A stretch of DNA of 64,000 nt, taken from Bacteroides sp. (GTDB lineage Bacteria; Bacteroidota; Bacteroidia; Bacteroidales; Muribaculaceae). Below are positions 41,703 through 50,391 of the stretch, piece after piece. The position numbers and the translations under genes are program-made. Under the pieces are notes generated by a model. It had not been told where the DNA came from. It ran no database searches and worked only from the letters and a program-made list of their open reading frames with translations. The first letter of the stretch is position 1, and each line of letters begins with the position of its first letter. Location of the stretch: NCBI GenBank assembly GCA_014801955.1, contig JAAVDE010000041.1:50870-114869 (forward strand), written 5' to 3'.

Positions 41703-43577
41703 ATGAAAAAATTCATTGTTCCCTCTCTCATTGCCCTGGGCGTGCTGACCCTCGCCGCCAAGGCTCCCAAAGACCCGGTTCTGCTAACCGTTAACGGCAC
41801 TCCCGTTACGCTCGGCGAATTCGAATATTACTACCACAAGAACGACGGCAACGAAGTTGACCACGAAACGCCCGAACAATACCTCCAGCGCTTCATTGAC
41901 TACAAACTGAAGGTTGAACGCGCCCGCGACGAACGCCAGGACACTACCTCCGGCTTCCGCAAGGACTTCCGCGACTATCGCCGCGAGCTGGCCGAGCCCT
42001 ACATGTCGGACACGACGGTCTATAACCAGTTGCTCGAAGCCGGCTATCAACACACGCTCAAGGAGGTCAAAGTTGACCACCTGATGCTCCCCCTGGGCAA
42101 AAACGCCCTGGCCGACTCCCTGCGCCAAGCTCTGGTCGGCGGCGCTGACTTCGAGGCCATCGTTGCCGAATATTCCATCGACCCGCAGGCGCGCGTTGAC
42201 CACGGCCACTATGGCTTCATCCACGCCGGCGACTTCCCCTACGAGTTCGAAGAAATCGCCTTCGAAACCCCGCTGAACCAGTGGAGCGAGGTGGCTCAGA
42301 CCCCCTATGGCCTCCATATCGTGCGCCCCGTTGACGAACGCCCCAACATCGGCGAAATCCACGCCGCCCACATCCTGGCCCAGGTTGAACAGGGCGCCGA
42401 CGACGCCGAGGCAAAGCAGCGCATCGACTCCATCTATAACCTGCTCGAACAGGGCTACTCGTTCGAAGTGCTCGCAAAAACCTGCTCCGACTGCCCCTCA
42501 AAGGCAAAAAGCGGCGACCTCGGCTTCTTCAACCGCGGCCGCATGGTTCCGGAGTTCGACGACGTTGTTTTCAGCCTCGAAAACAACGCCTACTCCAAGC
42601 CGTTCCGCACCCGCTTCGGCTGGCACATCGCAAAAAAATATGAGGAACGCAAGTCATCGCCTTCCGAAGTCAAGGGAATGATTAAAGGCATGATGAAACG
42701 CGACTCGCGCAACATCCGTCCGCGCCTGGCCCGCGCCAAGCAGCTCCGCGAAGAGTATAACTCACGCTTCGACAGCAACGTTTTCGACGCCCTGCTGCAA
42801 CAGGTTGACCAACTGGGCTACGACTCGGTGATGACCCTGCGCGCCGCCGACCCGACGCCTCTGATTTTCGTTGCCGACTCAACCGTTACGGTTGGCGAAT
42901 TCCTCGGCTCAAACTATCGCCTCAACCCCAACGACAAGGCCTCGACTCAGCTCGCCAACCGCATGGACACACGCCTCAACGCCGTTACCATCGCCTACGA
43001 AGACGCCCACCTCGAGCAGAAATATCCCGAGTTCCGCAACCTTTCAAACGAGTATCGCGACGGCCTCATGCTCGTTTCCTCGCTGGAAAAGAACGTTTGG
43101 AACCGCCCGGCCGAAGACCCCGAAGGCCTCAAAGCCTACTTCGAAGCCAACCGCGAGAAATATGCTTTCAGCGAACCCCGCTGGAAAGGCTATATCATCT
43201 ACTCGCTGACCGATTCCATCATCGGCGAAATCGATGCCTACCTGGCCCGCGTCAAGCCCACCCCCGAGCAGCTCAACGACTCGCTGCGCGCCAACTTCCC
43301 CGGCGAAGTGCGCATCGAGCGCGCAGTGCTCCCCAAGGGCGAAAACCAGGTCGTTGACTTCATTGCCTTCGGCGGCATCCGTCCTAAATTCTCAAACCGC
43401 TGGAACCACTTCACGACCTATATGGGCGGCCTCATCAACGGCCCCGAAGAGGTTGCCGACGTGCGCAACCGCGTGACCAACGATTGGACCGCGGCGCTCG
43501 AAGAAGAATTCGTTGCCGAACTCCGCAAGGCCTACCCCGTTAAGGTCAACAAAAAAGTACTGAAAAAAGCCAAATGA
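41703..43577 (+). CDS. SurA/PpiC-type peptidylprolyl isomerase
   Basis: Signal peptide, SurA-N region, two parvulin domains (DLGFFNRGRMVPEFDDVVFSL). Confidence 0.9.
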   Translation: MKKFIVPSLIALGVLTLAAKAPKDPVLLTVNGTPVTLGEFEYYYHKNDGNEVDHETPEQYLQRFIDYKLKVERARDERQDTTSGFRKDFRDYRRELAEPYMSDTTVYNQLLEAGYQHTLKEVKVDHLMLPLGKNALADSLRQALVGGADFEAIVAEYSIDPQARVDHGHYGFIHAGDFPYEFEEIAFETPLNQWSEVAQTPYGLHIVRPVDERPNIGEIHAAHILAQVEQGADDAEAKQRIDSIYNLLEQGYSFEVLAKTCSDCPSKAKSGDLGFFNRGRMVPEFDDVVFSLENNAYSKPFRTRFGWHIAKKYEERKSSPSEVKGMIKGMMKRDSRNIRPRLARAKQLREEYNSRFDSNVFDALLQQVDQLGYDSVMTLRAADPTPLIFVADSTVTVGEFLGSNYRLNPNDKASTQLANRMDTRLNAVTIAYEDAHLEQKYPEFRNLSNEYRDGLMLVSSLEKNVWNRPAEDPEGLKAYFEANREKYAFSEPRWKGYIIYSLTDSIIGEIDAYLARVKPTPEQLNDSLRANFPGEVRIERAVLPKGENQVVDFIAFGGIRPKFSNRWNHFTTYMGGLINGPEEVADVRNRVTNDWTAALEEEFVAELRKAYPVKVNKKVLKKAK

Positions 43578-44440
43578 CCCCGGTCATTTTCAAACTCAAC
43601 CGCGCGGCCATCGTTGCGGGTGCCCTGGCGGCACTCTCGGCGATGGCCGCCTGCCATAAGGAGCAACCCCTGGGCGACGACGCCGTTGCGGCCATCGGAG
43701 GCGAAATCCTGACCGCCGACCAAGTGCGCCGCGCGATTCCCGCCGGCCTCGGCGGCGCCGACAGCACGGCCTTTGCCGAAGCATGGATCAACGCCTGGGT
43801 CAACGACCGGCTGCTCGACCACGAAGCGTCGCGCCACCTGCGCGACCGCGACGACATTGACCGCCGCGTTGCCGACTATCGCCGCAACCTGATTGCCTGG
43901 GAATATCGCCGCCTGGCCGTGGCCACCGACTCCACCCTCGCCCCGACCGACTCGGCCATGCGCGCCTACTATGACCTCCACCCCGACGAAATGCGCCTGA
44001 CAGACCCGCTCGTCCGCGGCATCTACATCAAGCTCGAAAGCAAAGACCCCGCCCTGGCAACGGTTCGACGGCTCTATGCCTCGCAGAAGGCCGACGACAT
44101 TGACCGCCTCGAAAAAGTAGGCCTCAACTCCGCCGTTCACTATGACTACTTCCGCGACCAGTGGATACCCTTCGAGCGGATAATATCGAAAATCCCCCAC
44201 CCGGTCGATCCCTCGGCTCTGCGCGCCGGCTATAAACTCGACGTTGAAATCGACGGCTTTACCTACCTTCTCAGCGTCAGCGACCTGCTCCCCGCAGGCG
44301 CAACCATGCCCTACGAAGCCGCCAAACCGCGCATCCGCCAAACCCTCGAAACCCTAAACTCCGCCGCTCTCGACGCCGCCCTGCTCCGCCGTCTGCGCGC
44401 CGACGCCCTCAGCTCCGGCCGCCTGCAACTCAAAAAATAA
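43574..44440 (+). CDS. SurA-N-domain-like periplasmic lipoprotein
   Basis: Lipobox (LSAMAAC), chaperone-like helical region; ATGA overlap with the upstream PPIase. Confidence 0.7.
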   Translation: MTPVIFKLNRAAIVAGALAALSAMAACHKEQPLGDDAVAAIGGEILTADQVRRAIPAGLGGADSTAFAEAWINAWVNDRLLDHEASRHLRDRDDIDRRVADYRRNLIAWEYRRLAVATDSTLAPTDSAMRAYYDLHPDEMRLTDPLVRGIYIKLESKDPALATVRRLYASQKADDIDRLEKVGLNSAVHYDYFRDQWIPFERIISKIPHPVDPSALRAGYKLDVEIDGFTYLLSVSDLLPAGATMPYEAAKPRIRQTLETLNSAALDAALLRRLRADALSSGRLQLKK

Positions 44441-44458
44441 CCACAAAATTTAAGAAAA

Positions 44459-44498
44459 ATTTGCGCATGTCGCGAAAAATTCGTTACTTTGCAGTCGG
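44459..44498 (+). promoter_or_regulatory. Extended promoter of rpmB operon (33/40 identical to SRP RNA promoter)
   Basis: ATTTGCGCATGTCGCGAAAAATTCGTTACTTTGCAGTCGG compared with 58518-58557. Confidence 0.7.
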
Positions 44499-44638
44499 TT
44501 TAGCGGCTTCCCTTCCGGGAAAGCCGGCGAAAAGTGATGCGTTCGCCGGCGATATGAGCGAAGGCCGGGACTCCGCAAAGCTCCACTCCGAGAATTAAAA
44601 TAATAATATAACCAGTTAGAATACAACACCCTACAGCC
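44499..44638 (+). promoter_or_regulatory. Structured 5' leader of rpmB operon
   Basis: Hairpin 44505-44525 (GGCTTCCC/GGGAAAGCC) overlaps the 5' arm of hairpin 44523-44550 (GCCGGCGAA/TTCGCCGGC). Confidence 0.55.
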
Positions 44639-44902
44639 ATGTCAAAAATGTGTCAAATCACTGGCAAAACTGCCATGACGGGTAACAACGTTTCGCACTC
44701 GAAGCGTCGCACCAAGCGCAAATTCAACGTGAACCTCTTCACCAAGAAGTTCTACTGGCCCGAACAGGAAATGTGGATCTCCCTGACCATTTCCGCCAAG
44801 GGTCTTCGCACCATCAACAAACTCGGTCTGAACGCCGCCCTGCTGCAGGCTGCCGAGAAGGGATATCTGAATGATAACGACATTAAATGCATTGGATTTT
44901 AA
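44639..44902 (+). CDS. rpmB: 50S ribosomal protein L28
   Basis: [33 protein letters not shown]. Confidence 0.97.
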   Translation: MSKMCQITGKTAMTGNNVSHSKRRTKRKFNVNLFTKKFYWPEQEMWISLTISAKGLRTINKLGLNAALLQAAEKGYLNDNDIKCIGF

Positions 44903-44905
44903 GTC

Positions 44906-45094
44906 ATGGCAAAGAAAGCAAAAGGTAACCGCGTGCAAGTAATCCTGGAGTGCACCGAACACAAAGCCAGCGGAATGCCCGGCACTTCCCGCTACATCAC
45001 CACCAAGAACCGCAAGAACACCACCGAACGTCTTGAGCTGAAAAAATACAACCCCATCCTCAAGCGCGTGACCGTTCACAAAGAAATTAAGTAA
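44906..45094 (+). CDS. rpmG: 50S ribosomal protein L33
   Basis: [50 protein letters not shown]. Confidence 0.97.
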   Translation: MAKKAKGNRVQVILECTEHKASGMPGTSRYITTKNRKNTTERLELKKYNPILKRVTVHKEIK

Positions 45095-45119
45095 TTCACC
45101 CCCCTAAGACCTACAGGAA

Positions 45120-45269
45120 ATGGCAAAGAAAACCGTCGCCTCACTTCAGAAGGGTGAAGGCCGCACTTTTAGCAAAGTAATCAAGATGGAACGCTCGCCC
45201 AAAACCGGCGCCTACATCTTCAAAGAAGAAATGGTTCCCAACGACGCTGTTAAGGCAGCTCTGAAGTAA
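45120..45269 (+). CDS. DUF4295 family small basic protein (49 aa; missing from the supplied ORF track)
   Basis: MAKKTVASLQKGEGRTFSKVIKMERSPKTGAYIFKEEMVPNDAVKAALK; conserved position after rpmG in Bacteroidetes. Confidence 0.9.
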   Translation: MAKKTVASLQKGEGRTFSKVIKMERSPKTGAYIFKEEMVPNDAVKAALK

Positions 45270-45462
45270 TCATTTTCGATTCCAAAACCGGGCATTTTAT
45301 CCCCAAATATGTTAAAAAGCACCTTTTTTGAAGAATTTCCAAAAAAAATCTTAAAAAAAGTTTGAAGATTAAAAAATTTGGCATAACTTTGCACCGGTTT
45401 TAGAACACCACATCAAACAAAGACAATATTTACTAATCGTTTCATAATAAAATTTTAGAAAG

Positions 45463-45663
45463 ATGAAAAAGTACATCCTCATGCTCGCCGTAGCAGCCGC
45501 TTCCACCCTCGTAGCTTGTGGCAACAAAGAAGCTGCCGTTGAAGAAACCGAAGCTCCCGCAGTAGAAGAAGCTGTTGAAGTTGTTGAAGAAGTAGCTGTT
45601 GACAGCATCGCTGCCGACACCGTAGCTGCTGCTGCTGCTGACAGCACCGTAGTTGCTGAATAA
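45463..45663 (+). CDS. Small acidic Ala/Glu/Val-rich lipoprotein (66 aa)
   Basis: MKKYILMLAVAAASTLVAC lipobox, own promoter TAACTTTG at 45384-45391, own terminator. Confidence 0.8.
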   Translation: MKKYILMLAVAAASTLVACGNKEAAVEETEAPAVEEAVEVVEEVAVDSIAADTVAAAAADSTVVAE

Positions 45664-45684
45664 TCTGAGCAATCAAGAGAATGT

Positions 45685-45727
45685 AATAGCCGGTCTTGAC
45701 GCGAAGTCAAGTCCGGTTATTCATTTT
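45685..45727 (+). terminator. Rho-independent terminator
   Basis: AATAGCCGGTCTTGAC-gcga-AGTCAAGTCCGGTTATTCATTTT. Confidence 0.85.
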
Positions 45728-45741
45728 AACTCCCTTTGACA

Positions 45742-46563
45742 ATGAAAATCAGCGAACTGGTCAGCGAGGTCAGAAAAACGCTGGGCGCAATCGACGACGC
45801 CCGCGGGGTTGAACGCGAGCTGTTTGAACAGCTGGCGCTGATGCGCCCGGTCGACGTTGTTGTTAACCCCGAGCGCGAGCTGCCCGACTTTGTTGAGCAA
45901 AAGATTTTGGCCGCAGCAGCGCGCGTTGCCGCCGGAGAGCCGGTGCAGTATGTGCTGGGCCACGCCCGCTTCTACGGTATGGACCTCAGCGTTGCACCCG
46001 GCGTTTTGATTCCGCGCCCCGAAACCGCCGAGCTGGTCGACCTGATAGTCGACCGCTATGGCAATCGACCTGACTTGCGCGTCATTGACCTCGGAACCGG
46101 CAGCGGAGCAATCGCCATTGCCCTGGCGCGCACGCTGAAGTTCGCCGACGTAACGGCGGTCGACATCTCGGACGAAGCCCTGGCCATAGCCCGCAAAAAT
46201 GCTGCCGACCAGCGCGTTAAGATCAACTTCGTTAAGGCCGACGTGTTGACCTACCGTCCGAGCGAGCGGTTTGACATCGTTGTCAGCAACCCGCCCTACG
46301 TTCTCGAATCGGAACGCGCCGAAATGGAGCCGCGGGTGCTCAACAACGAGCCGGCGCTGGCCCTGTTCGTGCCCGATTCCGACCCGCTGCGATTCTACTC
46401 GGCGATTCTGAAAAACTTCGCCGGCATGGCTTCGGCGTTCTACTTCGAAATCAACCCGATGCAGGCTTCGGCCTATCGCGGCGCGGAAATCGTTCGCGAT
46501 TCATTCGGAAAACTTCGTTTTGCAATCTATGACCCGGCAACTAACGCCCCGGCAGGCCTTTGA
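45742..46563 (+). CDS. prmC: Peptide chain release factor N5-glutamine methyltransferase
   Basis: GVLIPRPETAELVD, DLGTGSGAIAIALA, DIVVSNPPYV motifs. Confidence 0.95.
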   Translation: MKISELVSEVRKTLGAIDDARGVERELFEQLALMRPVDVVVNPERELPDFVEQKILAAAARVAAGEPVQYVLGHARFYGMDLSVAPGVLIPRPETAELVDLIVDRYGNRPDLRVIDLGTGSGAIAIALARTLKFADVTAVDISDEALAIARKNAADQRVKINFVKADVLTYRPSERFDIVVSNPPYVLESERAEMEPRVLNNEPALALFVPDSDPLRFYSAILKNFAGMASAFYFEINPMQASAYRGAEIVRDSFGKLRFAIYDPATNAPAGL

Positions 46564-47014
46564 GCGCCTGGCCGACAGGGCTGCGACAACAGAAATGTGT
46601 TCGACCGAGGCCGAACAAAAGCTGCGCGACTGGCAAATCGCGCCGGAGGAGGCCGACGCTATCATTGACCGCCTGATAGCCGAGCGATATATCGACGACC
46701 GACGCTTCGCCCATGCCTACGTCCGCGACCGCATTAACAACGCCCGCTGGGGTCTGCTGAAAATCCGCCGGGCAATGCGCCTCAAGCGCCTGCCCAACTC
46801 GCTGATTGAAGAGGCAATCGACACCGAGCTCAACGATGAGACCTACTGCCGGAACCTCGCCGCCGCCCTGCGGTCGAAGGCGCGCTCAATGGAGCAGCCG
46901 CTGCTGCCGGCCGACCGCGCCAAGCTGGTTCGATTCGCCGCGTCGCGCGGCTATGAGCCGGATCTGATTCTCGAAATGGTCGACGATGAGGAATATTGGC
47001 GCAACGCTGACTGA
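46529..47014 (+). CDS. recX: RecX family regulatory protein
   Basis: RLIAERYIDDRRFAHAYVRDRINNARWGLLKIRRAMRLKRL. Confidence 0.9.
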   Translation: MTRQLTPRQAFERLADRAATTEMCSTEAEQKLRDWQIAPEEADAIIDRLIAERYIDDRRFAHAYVRDRINNARWGLLKIRRAMRLKRLPNSLIEEAIDTELNDETYCRNLAAALRSKARSMEQPLLPADRAKLVRFAASRGYEPDLILEMVDDEEYWRNAD

Positions 47015-47693
47015 GGCTCTGCTGTCGGTGTTGTTTCCGCCGCTCTGCCCATGCTGCGGGGCAACTATGGTGCGCGGCGAAAAGCCGCTGTGTCTGAGTT
47101 GCCGGATGAAGCTCCCGTTGACCGGCCACGAAAAGTCACCCACCTCCAACGACCTGATTAACAAGCTCCAGGGAATCATCGCCTTTGAGCGCGCCGCGGC
47201 CTACTTCACCTATCGCCGCGAGGCACCGCAGGCGCGGTTGCTCCACGACATGAAATATCATGGCCGCCCCGAAATTGGCCGACAGCTGGCCGCCGAGTAT
47301 TCCCGAACGCTCCTCGCCGCCGGCTTTTTCGATTCAATCGACGCCGTTGCGCCGGTTCCGCTGAACTTCTGGCGCCACTGCCGCCGAGGCTACAACCAGT
47401 CGGCCCACATCGCCGCCGGCGCCGCATCGGCTCCGGGACTGCCGGTCATCGACGCCCTCAGGGCCCGGCACCACAGCTCGCAAACGCGCCTGAGCGCAAC
47501 GGGCCGGCTCGAAGCACTGAAGGGAATTTTCAGCGCCCGCCCCGACTCGCTCCGCGGCATTAATCACCTGCTACTGGTCGACGATATTTGCACCACCGGC
47601 GCCACTCTCTATGCCTGCGCCGAGGCCCTGCGGGCCGTGCGTCCCGATTTGCGCATATCGGCCTTCGTGCTGGCAAGCACCTCGCTGCTCTGA
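46986..47693 (+). CDS. ComF family phosphoribosyltransferase
   Basis: Zn cysteines FPPLCPCCGATM...CLSC and PRTase motif LLLVDDICTTGATL. Confidence 0.93.
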   Translation: MRNIGATLTEALLSVLFPPLCPCCGATMVRGEKPLCLSCRMKLPLTGHEKSPTSNDLINKLQGIIAFERAAAYFTYRREAPQARLLHDMKYHGRPEIGRQLAAEYSRTLLAAGFFDSIDAVAPVPLNFWRHCRRGYNQSAHIAAGAASAPGLPVIDALRARHHSSQTRLSATGRLEALKGIFSARPDSLRGINHLLLVDDICTTGATLYACAEALRAVRPDLRISAFVLASTSLL

Positions 47694-47760
47694 CGCAAAA
47701 AAATTGCTAAAAATCGGTTACAATTCTGTTAAGCAATTGCCGCTTTTGAGATTTGTTTAG

Positions 47761-47768
47761 TAACTTTG
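47761..47768 (+). promoter_or_regulatory. -7 promoter element TAACTTTG, 6 nt before the ATG
   Basis: taactttg-catcgt-ATG. Confidence 0.7.
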
Positions 47769-47774
47769 CATCGT

Positions 47775-48119
47775 ATGAACGAAACGCAAAAGAATAAACG
47801 TGCACTTGTGGCCACCGACGACCATTCTCTGCCCGCAGTTCTCACTGCAATGCTCGCTCCTACAGGCATTGAAGTGCAGTGCGTCGACAGCCAAAGTATG
47901 CAACCCTACGCCGAAAGCGGCTACACGGTTGTTATGGTCGATGGTAACCCCCTCGGAGAGGTTGGCCAGGGTTTGCCGGCAATGGTTGTAATTTCGCCCG
48001 ACGACCCCATAAACGCCTATGATTCAGGCGCTGACTTAGTCATAGACAAACCGCTGCGCACCAACGTGCTGCTGGCGAAGCTGCGTTCTGTGCTCCGCCG
48101 CTACGGCGTTAACATATGA
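47775..48119 (+). CDS. Truncated stand-alone response-regulator receiver-like protein
   Basis: ALVATDDHSL...VVMVDGNP...MVVISPDD...GADLVIDKPLRTNVLLAKLRSVLRR keeps the DD, D, S/T and K pattern. Confidence 0.65.
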   Translation: MNETQKNKRALVATDDHSLPAVLTAMLAPTGIEVQCVDSQSMQPYAESGYTVVMVDGNPLGEVGQGLPAMVVISPDDPINAYDSGADLVIDKPLRTNVLLAKLRSVLRRYGVNI

Positions 48120-48721
48120 ACCATCCCCCGCTGCTGCCCACCTCCTTCCAGACCGAACTGCTCGAAGCCGGCTGCGACGAGGCCGGACGCGGATGTCTGG
48201 CCGGTCCGGTATTTGCCGCCGCCGTCATTCTTCCGCCCGGATTCTCCCATCCGCTGCTCCACGACTCCAAGGCTCTCAGCCACCGGCAGCGGCTCGAGGT
48301 GCGCGAAGTGATTCAGCGAGAGGCCGTCAGCTGGGCCGTTGGCTCCTGCTCTGCGGCGGAAATCGACGAAATCAACATTTTGCGCGCATCTATCCTTGCA
48401 ATGCACCGCGCGCTCGACGCTCTCAGCGTTGAGCCCCAACTGATTGCAGTCGACGGCAACCGATTCACGCCCTGGCGCCTCGGCGTTCCGTTCACAACCA
48501 TCGTTAAAGGCGACGCCAAGTTCGCCAACATTGCCGCCGCCAGCATCCTTGCAAAAACCTATCGCGACGAATTCATGGCCGACGCCGCCCGCCTGTATCC
48601 CGCCTACGGCTGGGAACAAAACAAAGCCTACCCCACCGCCGCCCACCGCGCAGCCATCGCCGCCAACGGCCCCTCGCCCCTCCACCGCCTGACCTTCCGC
48701 CTCCTCCCCACCCCCAAATAG
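48116..48721 (+). CDS. rnhB: Ribonuclease HII
   Basis: AGCDEAGRGCLAGPVFAAAVIL, DSKALSHRQR, KGDAKFANIAAASILAKTYRDEFM. Confidence 0.95.
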   Translation: MNHPPLLPTSFQTELLEAGCDEAGRGCLAGPVFAAAVILPPGFSHPLLHDSKALSHRQRLEVREVIQREAVSWAVGSCSAAEIDEINILRASILAMHRALDALSVEPQLIAVDGNRFTPWRLGVPFTTIVKGDAKFANIAAASILAKTYRDEFMADAARLYPAYGWEQNKAYPTAAHRAAIAANGPSPLHRLTFRLLPTPK

Positions 48722-48739
48722 TTTTTCATCACTCCTCCT

Positions 48740-50290
48740 ATGGCAGAATTTGATATTTCCAAACTCGGAGTCTACCGAGAACATAACCGACTCGAAGCCA
48801 AATCGGCAAAAGGCGGATTCCCGGGTTCATTTTGGGAAACCTTCTCGGCATTCGCCAATACCGACGGCGGAATCATTCTGCTTGGAGTCAAAGAAGAGAA
48901 AGACGGACGTCTGACACCCGAAACTATCGATGCGGAAAAACTGCGCAAGGATTTTTGGAATATGGTTAACAACCGACAGAAAATCAGCGCAAATATCGTA
49001 ACGGACAGTATGGTAAAAATCGAGCAACTCAATGGCAGAGATATTCTCGTTGTTGATGTTCCTCGAGCCGACAGAACAGCCCGCCCGGTCTACATCGGAT
49101 CTAATCCGAAATCAGGCACCTTCCGCCGCAACCACGAAGGCGACTACCATTGCTCTGTTGAAGAGATGGCACTGATGTTTCGCGATGCGGCTTTTGTTAC
49201 ACAAGATGCAAAGGTCCTTGAACTGATGGATATTGACGTTTTCTGCAGCGAAACCATCAGGCGCTATCGGAACTTTTTCCGCTCGGCCCACACAAACCAC
49301 CTCTGGAACAACGAAGACGACGAAATCTTTCTCCGTAAAATCGGAGCCATCGGCATTGGCAACGACCGCAAATATCACCCGACTGCCGCCGGGTTGCTGA
49401 TGTTCGGCCATGAATATGAGATAGCACGCGAATTTCCAAACTATTTCCTTGATTATCAAGAGAACCGTTCAGTCGGCTCCCTTCGTTGGACAGACCGGAT
49501 AGTTTCTACATCGGGCGACTGGAGCGGTAATGTGTTCGACTTCGTAATAGAATCTTTGCAACGCATGCAACAAGGACTGAAAGTGCCTTTTGTGCTGAAA
49601 GGAAATACTCGCGTTGACGACACGCCTATCCACAAGCTGCTGCGCGAGGCCATTACCAACAGCGTTGTTCATGCCGACTTCTATGGTCGACAAGGCCTGG
49701 TTATCCAAAAATCTGCCAACGGTTATAGATTCGCAAATCCCGGAACAATCCGGATTTCAATTTCAGAAGCAGTTGGCGGAGGCATCTCTGACCCGCGCAA
49801 TGGAATAATGCTAAAGATGTTTTCCCTAATCGAATTTGGCGAACGCGCAGGCAGCGGACTCAGCGGAATCTGCAACGTTTGGGAGAAAGTTTACCACACC
49901 CCGGCAACAATCGAAGAAACGCACTCCAACGGAGTTGACCGCACGGTTCTGACCCTCAGGACCGAAGGTCGAGAACAAGACATTGACGCCATGCTTGAAC
50001 TCTACGACGGGGTAATCACTACCCCAAACACTACCCCGAGCACTACCCCGAGCACTACCCCGAACACTACCCATTCCTCTACCCCGACTACTACCCAACT
50101 TCTGCCAATACAAGACCGAATTATTGCTGAACTGAAAGGAAACCCCCGGCTGAGCCGAAAAGAACTGGCCGCAATAATAGGTTCGATTTCTGAAGATGGC
50201 ATAAAATATCACCTGAAGAAACTGCAATCAAAAGGTCTTATCCGCAGGGACGGGCCAAACAATGGCGGCCAATGGACTATTCTCCGATAG
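48740..50290 (+). CDS. AlbA_2/Schlafen-AAA_4-type ATP-binding protein with C-terminal winged helix
   Basis: ESNRLEAK-like RLEAKSAKGGFPGSFWETFSAFANTDGGIILLGVKE; HKLLREAITNSVVHADF; C-terminal wHTH after the TTPN repeat. Confidence 0.88.
   Translation: MAEFDISKLGVYREHNRLEAKSAKGGFPGSFWETFSAFANTDGGIILLGVKEEKDGRLTPETIDAEKLRKDFWNMVNNRQKISANIVTDSMVKIEQLNGRDILVVDVPRADRTARPVYIGSNPKSGTFRRNHEGDYHCSVEEMALMFRDAAFVTQDAKVLELMDIDVFCSETIRRYRNFFRSAHTNHLWNNEDDEIFLRKIGAIGIGNDRKYHPTAAGLLMFGHEYEIAREFPNYFLDYQENRSVGSLRWTDRIVSTSGDWSGNVFDFVIESLQRMQQGLKVPFVLKGNTRVDDTPIHKLLREAITNSVVHADFYGRQGLVIQKSANGYRFANPGTIRISISEAVGGGISDPRNGIMLKMFSLIEFGERAGSGLSGICNVWEKVYHTPATIEETHSNGVDRTVLTLRTEGREQDIDAMLELYDGVITTPNTTPSTTPSTTPNTTHSSTPTTTQLLPIQDRIIAELKGNPRLSRKELAAIIGSISEDGIKYHLKKLQSKGLIRRDGPNNGGQWTILR
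50018..50097 (+). repeat. 12-bp in-frame tandem repeat (actaccccgaRc), about 4 near-perfect plus 3 degenerate units
   Basis: actaccccaaac actaccccgagc actaccccgagc actaccccgaac actacccattcc tctaccccgact actacccaactt. Confidence 0.9.
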
Positions 50291-50391
50291 ATGGATGGCC
50301 TAACCGACATATTAACCCCACAATTTTGCATTGGGCTTTTAAGTTTTCATTTTTTTTAGTAACTTTGCGCTTGCATTTGCTAATACTCTAA

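Noticed and set aside
50018-50097. Possible CRISPR-like repeat array
   Set aside because: Contiguous 12-bp in-frame repeats without spacers, inside a coding gene
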